Of a DNA stretch of 64,000 nucleotides, positions 36,238-45,720 are shown piece by piece. The stretch spans positions 3,981,614 through 4,045,613 of the forward strand of contig NZ_AP018290.1 in the NCBI RefSeq assembly GCF_002368415.1, read 5' to 3'. Within the stretch, counting starts at the first letter, position 1, and each line of letters begins with the position of its first letter. Made by a program: the position numbers and the translations under genes. Source of the DNA: Calothrix sp. NIES-4105 (GTDB lineage: Bacteria > Cyanobacteriota > Cyanobacteriia > Cyanobacteriales > Nostocaceae). The notes under the pieces are model-generated. The model saw only the letters and a list, made by a program, of their open reading frames with translations, was not told the origin of the DNA and did no database searches.

Positions 36238-36277
36238 AGGCGCCGCATTATGATTATCAAAGCGGGCGCCTGTTTTT
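36238..36277 (+). terminator. GGCGCC-stem terminator after CoBaHMA gene
   Basis: AGGCGCC (36238-36244) pairs with GGCGCCT (36265-36271), followed by GTTTTTA. Seven base pairs, a 20-nt loop and a T-run suit an intrinsic terminator. It marks the right end of the transport island. Confidence 0.65.
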
Positions 36278-36380
36278 ATAGCTACACTCGAAATCAGAAA
36301 TAACTCTCTAAATACAACACATGCACTAAAACCGTACTATTATAACTTATGTATGTACTATAAACACTATGATTTGCAGT

Positions 36381-36653
36381 TTAATGTCTCACTTCTCCTA
36401 AAGTATCTTTAATATGGTTTTCCAGCCATTTTTCATATTCTTCAAGTTCTGCTGCTTCTTTTATTGAATTTTGGCGGCGTTCTCTAATTTCTGCTAGATG
36501 CTTGATCAGATTGCTTCCATCTAACATGGCTTGCACTAACGAGTTAAATTTTTGTCGTGAAATTTCTTTTCCAGCAAAGGCTGTACTTTCTAGCTCATCA
36601 AGTTTTGCCCAACGTTGAAGTTGTTCGGGAGTGGGACTTTTGGTATTAGTCAT
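36381..36653 (-). CDS. Small coiled-coil partner of GNAT-like gene (cassette copy 2)
   Basis: The 90-residue relative of the 3855-4145 product: WAKLDELESTAFAGKEI aligns with its WVEKLHELDSSAMAGKIM, and AMLDGS with VIDGS. The C-terminal half is coiled coil. A strong AGGAG precedes its ATG, so it is well translated by itself. It lies 12 bp after the GNAT-like gene, which in this copy has a nonsense mutation. The small gene has therefore stayed intact while its partner broke, as expected of an antidote or an independently useful protein. Confidence 0.6.
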   Translation of the reverse strand: MTNTKSPTPEQLQRWAKLDELESTAFAGKEISRQKFNSLVQAMLDGSNLIKHLAEIRERRQNSIKEAAELEEYEKWLENHIKDTLGEVRH

Positions 36654-36665
36654 TAGTATCTCCTA

Positions 36666-37250
36666 TTAATCGAATGGCTGTTGTTGACGACGTTGCTCTA
36701 AATCTAATAAAATTGTATTAGCTGTTTGTTCCGTAACTATTAATTCGCTTGAATAATCAGTTTCTGTAAATCCAATATTGATATAAAACTCCTTAGCTCT
36801 TGTAAGTGTGAGTGCTTTTACAGTACCACTAAAACCTCTTGACTGACTTTCTCTAATTATACCTTCTATTAAAGCAGTAGCAGAGCCTTTTCGCTTATAA
36901 ATATTATCTTGAGTAAGTTGCTCAATCACGTTCCAAGGGCTATTAGTTAAGCTTTCAATGATAATACCTTGTCTTAACTCATTTTCTATTTCTATTTGCT
37001 CGATTGACACTATTGCTGCTGCTTGTAATCGCCCTGAATCATCTAAAACTCCTCTATAACTACTGTTATTTGCTGCTGAGAAAGCTAACTCTTCTACTTT
37101 TGCTACACAATCTCCAAATTTAGTTCCAAACACTCTATCTGTGTCACCATCGTAGAAGGCATTAATATATTCTCTACATTTGTTATTCTAGTTAATGAGT
37201 TGGATACGAAATTCTGTGGTTGCGCCTATTGTATAATTAAAAACATTCAT
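36666..37250 (-). pseudogene. GNAT-like gene with in-frame TAG (cassette copy 2)
   Basis: Reading from ATG 37250, the frame is homologous to the 4142-4750 product: NYTIGATTEFRIQLIN, then a TAG codon at 37188-37190, then REYINAFYDGDTDRVFGTKFGDCV and on to the RAKEFYINIGF GNAT motif. In copy 1 the position of the TAG is Trp (INW), so a single TGG to TAG change explains it. An internal GTG (37133) could give a 155-residue product lacking the cassette-specific N-terminus. Otherwise the rest of the frame is undamaged, which suggests a recent mutation, an internal start or readthrough. Confidence 0.75.
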
Positions 37251-37584
37251 TCACGTACTGGTTTAATTCAATAGCTAACTATTTTCAACATAACAAAAAC
37301 TAACTTTTAGCTCATACACACTTCGTTATCGCAAGGGACTTTATTAATTTAATTATAAACTTATTGACGCAATTTTTCATCCTAACTGAGTGCGCGAGTA
37401 TTAGCGCTGGTACGCTTGTAACTTGTGCTTGCTTTCGCTCTCGCACGTGCTACACTTGCTTTGTGCTTAGAAAGTTTTACATTTAGCGGCAATAAAATAT
37501 AGTCTCAACTCGGATATAGTCTTGCTTTTAGTACAAAATAACTATATAGTGTGAGTCTGTGGCGACATTGCTGTATATTATACA
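37251..37584. other. Intergenic region
   Basis: About 330 bp between divergent genes. The part around 37390-37470 is locally G/C-richer with GCTTGC/CTTGTGC short repeats. I see no gene. Promoters for the genes on both sides are expected. Confidence 0.45.
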
Positions 37585-38097
37585 ATGCTGAAATTGTACT
37601 CTTATATTGGTTCTCCAGATTTATTATCCCTATCTGAATTGCCGCAACGTCAGCTTGTCAGGTGTAAGCAAGATGTTTTGAACTGGATAAGCAATACACA
37701 GCAGGTACTTGATGATGAAAAGTCTAGTGTTGCAACTTTTATTATTGATGCTGATAAGCAGTTGTGGATTGCTGATAGACATTCTGAACATGTACAGTGC
37801 GCGCGTGGTCAACCTGTGTTATCAGCGGGAGAAATAACTTTTACGCTTACCAGATCGAATCTAGTGGTGTCAGCTATAACTAATCAGTCTACGGGTTATT
37901 GTCCTGAAAGCGAATCATGGGAAGTGGTTGCATCCGCACTAGAGTCAGCTAATTTAATTTATCCGTCTGATTTTACCAGTAAGTTTGTTTTTCGTAGATG
38001 TGGAATTTGCGGCACGATAAATATTGTTAAATATGACTGGTTTTATTGTGGGGTGTGCAATAGCAATTTACCTAAAGAGTGGAATTTTGATTTATAA
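37585..38097 (+). CDS. Hypothetical protein with C-terminal zinc ribbon
   Basis: The protein has 170 residues. The first ~145 are soluble and unrecognised, with strand-rich DADKQLWIADRHSEHV. The C-terminus has two CxxC pairs (RRCGICGTI...YCGVCNSNLP) that form a zinc ribbon ending a few residues before the stop. No operon partner is evident. Zinc ribbons of this type mediate protein or nucleic-acid contacts, but a specific role cannot be given. Confidence 0.55.
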   Translation: MLKLYSYIGSPDLLSLSELPQRQLVRCKQDVLNWISNTQQVLDDEKSSVATFIIDADKQLWIADRHSEHVQCARGQPVLSAGEITFTLTRSNLVVSAITNQSTGYCPESESWEVVASALESANLIYPSDFTSKFVFRRCGICGTINIVKYDWFYCGVCNSNLPKEWNFDL

Positions 38098-38284
38098 GTT
38101 AATCTAATTTAATATACAGAAACTTTGCTTCACATATTTATTTTGATTTATAACAAATATCAGTTATGTAGCTTAAGTCATTATATATACACAGATAATC
38201 AAGGAATATGCTTGATGTGTAAAATTATGCCTTGCTTTCCTGTGGGGTGGGCATCCTGCCTGCTCCTGAATCTGGAACGGGCAA

Positions 38285-38340
38285 GGATGCCCATTCCACA
38301 AGATGGATGCCCATTCCACAAGATGGATGCCCATTCCACA
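38285..38340 (+). repeat. 20-bp tandem repeat within intergenic repeat
   Basis: GGATGCCCATTCCACAAGAT occurs 2.8 times in direct succession. The first unit is the right arm of an inverted pair with GTGGGGTGGGCATCCTGCC (38237-38260), the same family as 10967-11030. The repeats end 16 bp before the start of the radical SAM gene, close to its ribosome-binding site, and copy number could influence expression. Confidence 0.8.
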
Positions 38341-38356
38341 TTCCGGGAGAGTTTAT

Positions 38357-39781
38357 ATGAAAGTAAAAATGATTTTGCCTGCTTTAACCGAAGCTCTTAG
38401 TCCTTTTTGGCGCCCGATAAAATATCATCTTTTTCCACCGTTAGGTTTAGCAACTATTGCTTCGTTTTTTGATGAAGATGATGAGATTGATTTGCAAGAT
38501 GAGCATGTGGAAGTTCTTAATCTCAATGATGAACCTGATTTAGTTGTGATTCAGGTTTACATTACTTCTGCTTACCGAGCTTACGAGTTAGCTGATTATT
38601 ATAAGAGGAAAGGTGCCTATATTGCTTTAGGTGGTTTGCATGTTACATCCCTGCCTAAAGAAGCTGCTCAACATGCGGATACTATTTTCCTCGGTCCTGG
38701 TGAGGATACTTGGCGTCAGTTTCTTAAAGATTTCCGTGCGGGACATCCTGCTAAAATGTATGAGTCTAAAATTCGTACATTAGTTGGTACTCCCCCAATT
38801 CGTAGGGATTTAATTAAGCGACATCATTATCTTGTTCCTAACTCTATCGTTGTTTCTAGAGGTTGCCCCCACCACTGCGATTTTTGTTACAAAGATGCTT
38901 TTTATAAAGGTGGTAAGTCTTTCTATACTCAACCTGTTGATGATGCTCTTGCAGAAATCGAACGATTACCAGGTAAACATCTATACTTCCTTGATGACCA
39001 TATTTTTGGGCACGAAGCTTTTGCTGCGGAGCTATTTGAGGGGATGAAAGGGATGGGTAGGGTGTGGCAAGCTGCGGCAACTGTACAATCAATTCTCAAA
39101 CCTGGACTTTTAGAAAAAGCTGCGGAAGCTGGACTGAGAAGTATGTTTGTGGGATTTGAAACGCTTAATCCTCATAACTTAAGAGAGCAACACAAATATC
39201 ATAATTTAAATCGAGACTATAGCGGCGCCATTAAGCGTTTACGAGAATATGGCGTAATGGTCAATGGCAGTTTTGTTTATGGTATGGACAGCGATGATGA
39301 TACGGTATTTGACCGAACTATTGAATGGGCTATAACACAGGGAATTGAGACAGCAACCTTTCACATTTTAACTCCCTATCCTGGAACGCTGTTATATGAG
39401 CGAATGTTAGCGCAAAACCGAATTACTATTCACAATTGGGACTTATACGATACACGCCATGCTGTATATAGTCCAACACAGATGAGTGTTGAAACGCTAG
39501 AAAACGGATATTGGCGCTCATATAAAGATTTTTACCGATGTAGTTCTATTTTTAGAGGCGCCTGGACAAAAGATAATTTAGCCGACCGTTTGCGACACTT
39601 AGCTTATACTGGTGCCTGGAAAAAAGCCGAACCAATATGGGACATGTTAATTAGACTTAAACAAGTTAATCATTTATTACCTACCTTAGAAAGCGTCTTA
39701 AACAGCTTTGGCAATCATTCTTCATTAGAGCAAGCTGTAAATAAACTTTCTAAACCTCAAATATCGCATATAAGTATATAA
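38357..39781 (+). CDS. B12-binding-domain radical SAM protein
   Basis: The product has 474 residues from ATG 38357, which follows GGGAG; an upstream in-frame extension is encoded by the tandem repeat. Residues ~1-150 resemble a cobalamin-binding fold (PPLGLATIAS, ALGGLHVTSLPKEA, LGPGEDTW). The radical SAM domain has RGCPHHCDFC (CX3CX2C) for the 4Fe-4S cluster. A C-terminal DUF4070-like segment is probable (YPGTLLYERMLAQNRI). Relatives are methylases or ring-forming enzymes in lipid or natural-product biosynthesis. The substrate is unknown. Confidence 0.88.
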   Translation: MKVKMILPALTEALSPFWRPIKYHLFPPLGLATIASFFDEDDEIDLQDEHVEVLNLNDEPDLVVIQVYITSAYRAYELADYYKRKGAYIALGGLHVTSLPKEAAQHADTIFLGPGEDTWRQFLKDFRAGHPAKMYESKIRTLVGTPPIRRDLIKRHHYLVPNSIVVSRGCPHHCDFCYKDAFYKGGKSFYTQPVDDALAEIERLPGKHLYFLDDHIFGHEAFAAELFEGMKGMGRVWQAAATVQSILKPGLLEKAAEAGLRSMFVGFETLNPHNLREQHKYHNLNRDYSGAIKRLREYGVMVNGSFVYGMDSDDDTVFDRTIEWAITQGIETATFHILTPYPGTLLYERMLAQNRITIHNWDLYDTRHAVYSPTQMSVETLENGYWRSYKDFYRCSSIFRGAWTKDNLADRLRHLAYTGAWKKAEPIWDMLIRLKQVNHLLPTLESVLNSFGNHSSLEQAVNKLSKPQISHISI

Positions 39782-39788
39782 AATAAAT

Positions 39789-39932
39789 CCCCCCTTGTTC
39801 CCCCCTTTGTGTCCTTTGTGTCTTTGTGGTTTATCTCTTTAAGGAACCACGAAGGGCACAAAGGGCACAAAGAAAGAGAAGAAAATTTTGTTTCAGAAAC
39901 TTGTGTATACACCGTAGCCTTATTAAGGGGGG
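39789..39932. repeat. MITE-like repeat, partial copy 3
   Basis: The inner stem CCTTTGTGTCTTTGTGGTT / AACCACGAAGGGCACAAAGG (imperfect) and a right end ACTTGTGTATACACCGTAGCC, TTATTAAGGGGGG match copies 1 and 2. The left terminal arm is missing. It lies between the radical SAM gene and the convergent glycosyltransferase operon. A second C/G-rich hairpin (CCCCCCTTCCACGCGGGGGG) follows at about 39981-40000. Confidence 0.7.
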
Positions 39933-40043
39933 TTAGGGGGGATTTAACTTTTTTAATAAGCGGGACTTTAAGAGGTTTTTAGCCCCCCTTCCACGCGGGG
40001 GGTTGGGGGGATTAAATTAACAATATTCTCTAACTTATTGCTG

Positions 40044-41318
40044 CTATTGACCTAAATTATGAGGAGAAAGCTTATTTTTGAAGTAGAAACTAACGCCAGA
40101 AAAACATCCTGCTAATTCTGCATAAAGTGTCGTGTGTCGAGGTTGGAATCCTTTTAATAGTCCTTTCAGCCAAAGCTTGGTGTAAAATTTAGGCAAAGTT
40201 GTTAATAAGCGACGGATATTACCCCAGTGATGGTATTTTTCAAATTGAATTAATAGTGCTGCTACATGACCACGCATATAGCCAAATGCTTGCTTTTTAA
40301 AACTATTTATATCTGAACGATGAAAGTGATAAGCAACAGCGGTTGGTTCGTAGCGACATAGTAAACCCTCTGAAACCAAGCGATAAAATAATTCTGAATC
40401 TTCACTGCACCCAGCGGCTTTTGGCCCTGCTCCTAGTCGAGTATCAAAACCACCTAATAACTTAAAAGTCTGGCGCCGAATAGCCATATTACCACTACCA
40501 CCCATTACCCAAACGGGAATACCATGTTTTTTGGTTTTAGCTATGAACTCAGAATCATAATTTAACCGACTGAAACCTTTATTGAAACTCCAGTATTCTT
40601 CAAACATTAGCTGTGCTTCTGTTGCTAATTCTCCAGGAAGAACTAAACCAGTAACAGCCATAACTTCAGGTTCCGCAAAGTTTTGTTGTATTTTTGTTAG
40701 CCAGTCCGGATGAGCCGTCATATCGTCATCTATGAAGGCAACAATATCTCCTGTTGCATACTCAACTCCAGTATTTCTTGCAATGCTTGCACCTGGTTGC
40801 GGTTCAGCTATATAACGCATATCTGGCATTTGTTCAAGCAATTGACGTGTCGCATCTAAACTTGGATAATTATCAACAACTAAAATTTCATGGGGACGTT
40901 GAGATAAATTTTGCAGCGACTGTAAGCAGGTTGCTAACCGTTCTGGTCGGTTACATGTAGGAACAATAATAGAAATAGAATATTCTGTAGGCTTTGGTTG
41001 TAATTGATAGATTCTTCTTAAAGGTTTTTCTAAATTTGTCAGAACACTAAATTCTAGTACATCTTCCTTTCTATAACTACTAATACCTGACTGGGAAATA
41101 TAAGTACTGACTGCGGGTATAATTCGACGCGCGGCTAAGTTTTGCACTTGTATAGCAGACATTGGTAATTCTGTAGCTAAAATTTTACTGTCACCAAGAG
41201 GAATGTTGTACCACCAAAATACTACATATAATCCCTCATAATTGGGATATAAAGATAGCGGATAAATGCCTTCATTTAAATGAATATGCAAAATCTTCCA
41301 ACCGTTAAAATCGCTCAT
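40044..41318 (-). CDS. GT2 glycosyltransferase, last gene of operon
   Basis: The protein has 424 residues. An N-terminal ~105-residue domain of unknown role precedes a GT-A domain (about 110-330) with SIIVPTCNRPERLATCL, a metal-binding DDDM (VAFIDDDMTAHPDW) and EDSELFYR near the acceptor site. No membrane segments are clear. Its start overlaps the previous gene by 4 bp. It is similar in layout to the neighbouring 409-residue GT, suggesting duplication. Likely role: adding sugars to an exported polysaccharide or glycolipid. Confidence 0.85.
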   Translation of the reverse strand: MSDFNGWKILHIHLNEGIYPLSLYPNYEGLYVVFWWYNIPLGDSKILATELPMSAIQVQNLAARRIIPAVSTYISQSGISSYRKEDVLEFSVLTNLEKPLRRIYQLQPKPTEYSISIIVPTCNRPERLATCLQSLQNLSQRPHEILVVDNYPSLDATRQLLEQMPDMRYIAEPQPGASIARNTGVEYATGDIVAFIDDDMTAHPDWLTKIQQNFAEPEVMAVTGLVLPGELATEAQLMFEEYWSFNKGFSRLNYDSEFIAKTKKHGIPVWVMGGSGNMAIRRQTFKLLGGFDTRLGAGPKAAGCSEDSELFYRLVSEGLLCRYEPTAVAYHFHRSDINSFKKQAFGYMRGHVAALLIQFEKYHHWGNIRRLLTTLPKFYTKLWLKGLLKGFQPRHTTLYAELAGCFSGVSFYFKNKLSPHNLGQ

Positions 41319-42544
41319 GATAACTGCCTTATAATTTTTTCAGTACGTTTTTTTGAACGTGAATATTCACCTAATAATCCAGTAATACCACCAAGAAGTT
41401 CTGCTAATAAAATATTAGGGGATAAAGGATGTTTACCTAATAAACTTTCTGATAATTGTCGAAGCTCGTAATTAAACCACCATAATATTAAATGTCGTAA
41501 TTTCTGTCTTTGAGAAGGGTCACTTAAATAACATTTAGTTATATATGATGTGAATCCTAAACCCCAACTTCTACTATATTGACGCTTTAATCCTGCATAG
41601 TCACGACGATGTTCATGATAGACTAAATATAGAGGTTCATAAACTAATATGTAACCTGCTCTCACAACACGATAAAACATATCATGGTCACCACCACCTG
41701 GTAAAGCAGCACCTGCATCAAGAGCTTCATCAAAACCACCAAGTTTGATCAGAATTTCGCGTCGAAAAGCCATATTACATCCGACTCCAAATACTCCAGC
41801 ACCACATGGATATAAAGGATTGTCTGGTAAGGTTTGACCGAAACGAATTTTATCAAATCCTTTACGAAAACCTCCTCTTTGTTCACAAACAATTTGAGCT
41901 TCTGTTTCTAATGCATATGAAAGTACTTGCCCGGTAAAAGCACCTGCACTAGTATTTTCTGCCCATGCTTCCATTAGTCCATTTAGCCAATTTCTATCTA
42001 CAACAACATCATCATCAATATAAGCTAAAATTTCTCCGTTTGCCTCTTGAATTGCTCGATTTCTAGCAAAATTCAAACCTGGTTTTGGTTCACGGACATA
42101 ACTGACAGTAGATAAAGCAGCTACTAATTCTTTAGTACTATTATTAGAAGGTGCATTATCTACTACTAAAATTTCAAAACGTGGTTTAGCTTCTAAATCA
42201 GATTGCTGTAACTTAATTAATGATTTCAAACACCTAGCTAAATTGTCTGGACGGTCTTTGGTACAAATAGTAACAGTAAGTGAGGGAAAATCACCATAAT
42301 TAGCTGCTTCAACTTTTAATTCTTCTCTAATACTTTCTTCAATTATTTTTTTTCCTACCTGATTAGAAATGATTTGCATGATTGTTTCTGAAGTCAACAC
42401 ACTTTTTGCTGGTAGTGCTTGCATGAAAAAACCAATAGGTTTATCTTGACGACGTAAAATCAGAGCAACACCCGTGTGATTCTCGCTTAATGATATAGTA
42501 GGTAAGAACTGCGTTACTTCAATCTCTTGAATTAGGTAGGACAT
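41315..42544 (-). CDS. GT2 glycosyltransferase
   Basis: The protein has 409 residues. A unique N-terminal ~95 residues are followed by a GT-A fold with LTVTICTKDRPDNLARCL, AYIDDDVVVDRNW (DxD-type metal site) and GGGDHDMFYRV. Its stop overlaps the next gene's start (ATGA), so translation is coupled. It belongs to the minus-strand group 45720-40044, with a 108-bp gap from the ABC exporter. Confidence 0.85.
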   Translation of the reverse strand: MSYLIQEIEVTQFLPTISLSENHTGVALILRRQDKPIGFFMQALPAKSVLTSETIMQIISNQVGKKIIEESIREELKVEAANYGDFPSLTVTICTKDRPDNLARCLKSLIKLQQSDLEAKPRFEILVVDNAPSNNSTKELVAALSTVSYVREPKPGLNFARNRAIQEANGEILAYIDDDVVVDRNWLNGLMEAWAENTSAGAFTGQVLSYALETEAQIVCEQRGGFRKGFDKIRFGQTLPDNPLYPCGAGVFGVGCNMAFRREILIKLGGFDEALDAGAALPGGGDHDMFYRVVRAGYILVYEPLYLVYHEHRRDYAGLKRQYSRSWGLGFTSYITKCYLSDPSQRQKLRHLILWWFNYELRQLSESLLGKHPLSPNILLAELLGGITGLLGEYSRSKKRTEKIIRQLS

Positions 42545-42652
42545 AAATAATTAAAGTCGCTTATTTTTTACTATCTGTTTAATTTTAGACTTATGTTTGT
42601 CATTTGGAACGAGCTTATGTTTACCATTTTTTTTTACATATTTAAAATACTC

Positions 42653-44476
42653 CTATATATTATGAACATTACGGTGTTGTAAATTATAAAGACGGGCAAA
42701 GAGTCCGTTTAATTTCAGTAGTTGTTGTAAGTTACCTTGTTCAGCAACACGTCCTTCATTGAGTACAATAATTTGGTCAGCTTGTTCAATCGTTGATAAA
42801 CGGTGAGCAATGACAACTACTGTTCGATTTTGACTTAGCGTGTTTAAAGCTTCTTGAATTAAGTGTTCAGAAATACTATCTAGTGCGTTTGTTGCTTCAT
42901 CGAGAATCAATATTTGCGGGTTACGGATAATTGCTCTTGCTAAAGCAATACGTTGCTTTTGTCCACCTGAAAGACGAACACCACGGTCACCAACTTTTGT
43001 GTCATACCCTTGAGGTAGTTGAGTAATAAAATTATGAGCGTTTGCTAATTGCGCTGCTGCAATTATTTCTTTTTCTGTTGCATCTAATCTACCATAAGCA
43101 ATGTTTTCTAAAACTGTTGAACTAAACATATGTACATCTTGGCTCACAATCGCAATCTGATGGCGCCAGTCATTGAGATTTAATTCTTGTATTGGGTAAT
43201 CATCTACATAAACTTCCCCTAATGTCACATCATAAAAACGACAAATTAAACCAATTAAAGTTGATTTTCCGGCGCCACTTGGACCAACTATTGCTGTCGT
43301 TTTACACGCGGGAATACAAAGCGACATATCTTCAAGAGCAGCTTTTTCGTCATGATTATAATAAAAGCTTACAGATTTTAAATAAATTCCTCGTCTTAAA
43401 GAAGGAAAATCAATCGAACCAGAACGAATATAAGGTTTATCAGAGCAGTCTAAAAGTGAGATTACTTCATCTACGGCACCAGTCAAAGCCATTAAGCTAA
43501 CACGTGCCGCGTCTAATTGTTTTACCTGTGGTTGAAGACGATATAAAATAAATATAAAAATTAATAACGTTGGTAAAGCAGTTTTGTCTTGTAGTAACGC
43601 GACTACAAGAATACACAATAATAAAACCGCAGATAAAACCTCTGATAAAGGGCCGACAATTCCAGAGATAATATCAAGCCTTAAAAAAGTAGTACGGACT
43701 TTCTTCGATGTCTCTTCAAATCGCCTATGCTCATATGTTTCTCGTCCAAACGCGCGAATTGTCTTCATACCTGAAAACCCTTCCCATATCCGTATTGCTA
43801 AATTAGAATTAGCTTCTACCGCTTGCTCTCCTGAAGTTTTTATTTGTCGCGTTAATAACTGAATTACAAACGAAATCAACGCCATACAAACACTAACTAG
43901 TAAAGTTAGGCGCCATGAGATAAGTATTAATAATATTACGTAAACAGTAATTGTACAAACAGTAATAATTAAACCAACTAACGTAGATAGAGCTTGACCA
44001 GTACGCCAAGTTTCGTTAGCCAGCGTATTCATCAACTTACCCGATTCATTCGTTTCTAAATAACTATAGCTCACATTTAAAAGCTGTTCAAAAATTTTTG
44101 ACCGTAGTCTATGACCAATACGAGCATTAAACCAGGAAAAAAAAATACTATTGACGTAACTTAGACCATTCTTAATAATGATACTAGCAAGAATACATAA
44201 AGCTATAATTATCAACCGCGTTTGTGAAGACAAGTTTGAAAATAGCTTATTTAGAGTATCTACTAAATAATTAGAATGCGACAACTTATTTGACAATTGG
44301 GAAGGTTCAGATACGCTTTGCAGTAGAGGAATAAATAAACTAATCCCTAAACCTTCGGAAAATGAGGAAATAATTCCAAGAATAATAATTGTAGGAATTG
44401 CCCAAGGATATAGCTTGAGAAGTGGTAACAAACTTGTAATGACATTTTTATTTTTCATCTTAAAGAATTTACTCAT
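42653..44476 (-). CDS. ABC exporter, fused permease and ATPase (MsbA/HepA-like)
   Basis: The protein has 607 residues. Six transmembrane helices occupy about residues 20-330. The ATPase domain has Walker A GPSGAGKSTL, the signature LSGGQKQRIALARA, Walker B ILILDEATNAL and an H-loop (VIAHRLSTIEQ). It works as a homodimer exporting a lipid-linked or hydrophobic substrate. Lying between glycosyltransferase genes and overlapping the upstream one by 4 bp, it probably exports their glycolipid or polysaccharide product. HepA-like exporters of the heterocyst envelope have this form, but no specific assignment is made. Confidence 0.9.
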   Translation of the reverse strand: MSKFFKMKNKNVITSLLPLLKLYPWAIPTIIILGIISSFSEGLGISLFIPLLQSVSEPSQLSNKLSHSNYLVDTLNKLFSNLSSQTRLIIIALCILASIIIKNGLSYVNSIFFSWFNARIGHRLRSKIFEQLLNVSYSYLETNESGKLMNTLANETWRTGQALSTLVGLIITVCTITVYVILLILISWRLTLLVSVCMALISFVIQLLTRQIKTSGEQAVEANSNLAIRIWEGFSGMKTIRAFGRETYEHRRFEETSKKVRTTFLRLDIISGIVGPLSEVLSAVLLLCILVVALLQDKTALPTLLIFIFILYRLQPQVKQLDAARVSLMALTGAVDEVISLLDCSDKPYIRSGSIDFPSLRRGIYLKSVSFYYNHDEKAALEDMSLCIPACKTTAIVGPSGAGKSTLIGLICRFYDVTLGEVYVDDYPIQELNLNDWRHQIAIVSQDVHMFSSTVLENIAYGRLDATEKEIIAAAQLANAHNFITQLPQGYDTKVGDRGVRLSGGQKQRIALARAIIRNPQILILDEATNALDSISEHLIQEALNTLSQNRTVVVIAHRLSTIEQADQIIVLNEGRVAEQGNLQQLLKLNGLFARLYNLQHRNVHNI

Positions 44477-45720
44477 TTTTCAAGCGATGATCCAGGTGAT
44501 ACATCATCTATTTCTTTTTTAGATGATAACAAGAAAGATGTACTATGACAATATTGCAAAATAGTTTCCCACCTTTGGCACATTAATTTTTTATACGGTT
44601 TCCATTTTACTACTCTTTGCGGATTTTTAATTTTTTCACTAATTTGGCTAATTGTTAGTGGTACTGATGTCGGTTTAGTCGCTTGCTTTTTAAATAATTT
44701 AAACGTGCTTTCAAATATACTTTCAAACTGTAACCAAGATTGATGATTGTGCCATAAAGATGTTATCGGTTTAGTTATGATATTCAAAATGCAAACAGTA
44801 ATAATTTCATATGTGCTACGACGCAAGAGAATTGCCGAATCATGCTGTATTGTTTTATACAACCAATATAAAGTACCCCAATAATTACCACCCTGGAAAC
44901 AATGTACTAACAAGTAAGCGTAAAAAGAAGCTACAGACCAGTTATATATTCGCTGGTATATTTCGAGCGGAAACTGTAAACAACGTTGCCGAGTATCCGT
45001 TATTACTAACTCAAATGATTTAGCCATTGATTTAGTAGCTCTTGACATACTGCCTTTCACTTGACGGTACCCAACTAGAAATTCTGGCACAACTCGATAT
45101 TCATAAAATTCAGCTATCCGTAAACAAATATCCCAATCTTCACAACCTTGAGCATTCTGCTGCTTTAACTCACAATTATAAAGTCCAACTTTTTCAAAAC
45201 AACGGCGCCGAATTAGAGGTACACTTGCATTACCAACAATATTCATATACAGTAATGCAGGATAAACATAACCTTCCACAGTTACAAAATTGAAATGATG
45301 CTGAGGATCGTATTGACCTAAAATTACATCTTCTTCATCAAGTAACACTGACCAATTATAAACTAATCCGACATTTGCATTACTTGTCAACAAACACTGT
45401 ACCTGCTTTTCTATTTTTTCCGGATACCAAATATCATCAGCATCGATTGGAGCAATAAATTCACCCCTAGATTTGGTAATCGCTAAATTTCGTGCTGCTG
45501 CTACCCCTGCATTTTGTTGTTTGAATAAAACAATACGACTATCTATCTGCATGAATGACTCTACAATTTCCGCCGTTCTATCTCGTGAGCCATCATCAAC
45601 TACTATAATTTCCAGATTCTTATAAGTTTGAGATATAACTGATTCTAAAGTTCGACCAATGAACACCTCTGCATTATAAGCGGGAATGATTACTGATACT
45701 ACAGAAAAATTTGAATCCAT
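44473..45720 (-). CDS. GT2 glycosyltransferase, first gene of operon
   Basis: The protein has 415 residues. The GT-A domain is at the N-terminus: VSVIIPAYNAEVFIGRTL, VVDDGSRDRTAE and IDADDIWYPEK (DxD). EDWDICLRIA near residue 205 is the typical catalytic acid segment. The C-terminal ~130 residues are helical and basic. It opens the minus-strand operon and overlaps the ABC exporter by 4 bp. A short AT-rich promoter region lies upstream. Confidence 0.88.
   Translation of the reverse strand: MDSNFSVVSVIIPAYNAEVFIGRTLESVISQTYKNLEIIVVDDGSRDRTAEIVESFMQIDSRIVLFKQQNAGVAAARNLAITKSRGEFIAPIDADDIWYPEKIEKQVQCLLTSNANVGLVYNWSVLLDEEDVILGQYDPQHHFNFVTVEGYVYPALLYMNIVGNASVPLIRRRCFEKVGLYNCELKQQNAQGCEDWDICLRIAEFYEYRVVPEFLVGYRQVKGSMSRATKSMAKSFELVITDTRQRCLQFPLEIYQRIYNWSVASFYAYLLVHCFQGGNYWGTLYWLYKTIQHDSAILLRRSTYEIITVCILNIITKPITSLWHNHQSWLQFESIFESTFKLFKKQATKPTSVPLTISQISEKIKNPQRVVKWKPYKKLMCQRWETILQYCHSTSFLLSSKKEIDDVSPGSSLEK

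Noticed and set aside
8456..36277. Calcyanin gene in the island
   Set aside because: I looked for long glycine-zipper triplicate repeats after a CoBaHMA domain. None is present; only the small DUF5132-like protein has a short zipper-like helix.
38303..38356. Upstream start for the radical SAM protein
   Set aside because: The extension is encoded by the 20-bp tandem repeat (a repeated MDAHST-type sequence), whereas ATG 38357 has a good ribosome-binding site and matches the family N-terminus.
42653..44476. Assignment of the ABC exporter as HepA of the heterocyst envelope
   Set aside because: The architecture fits, but many MsbA-like exporters share it and no other heterocyst envelope gene is recognisable nearby.
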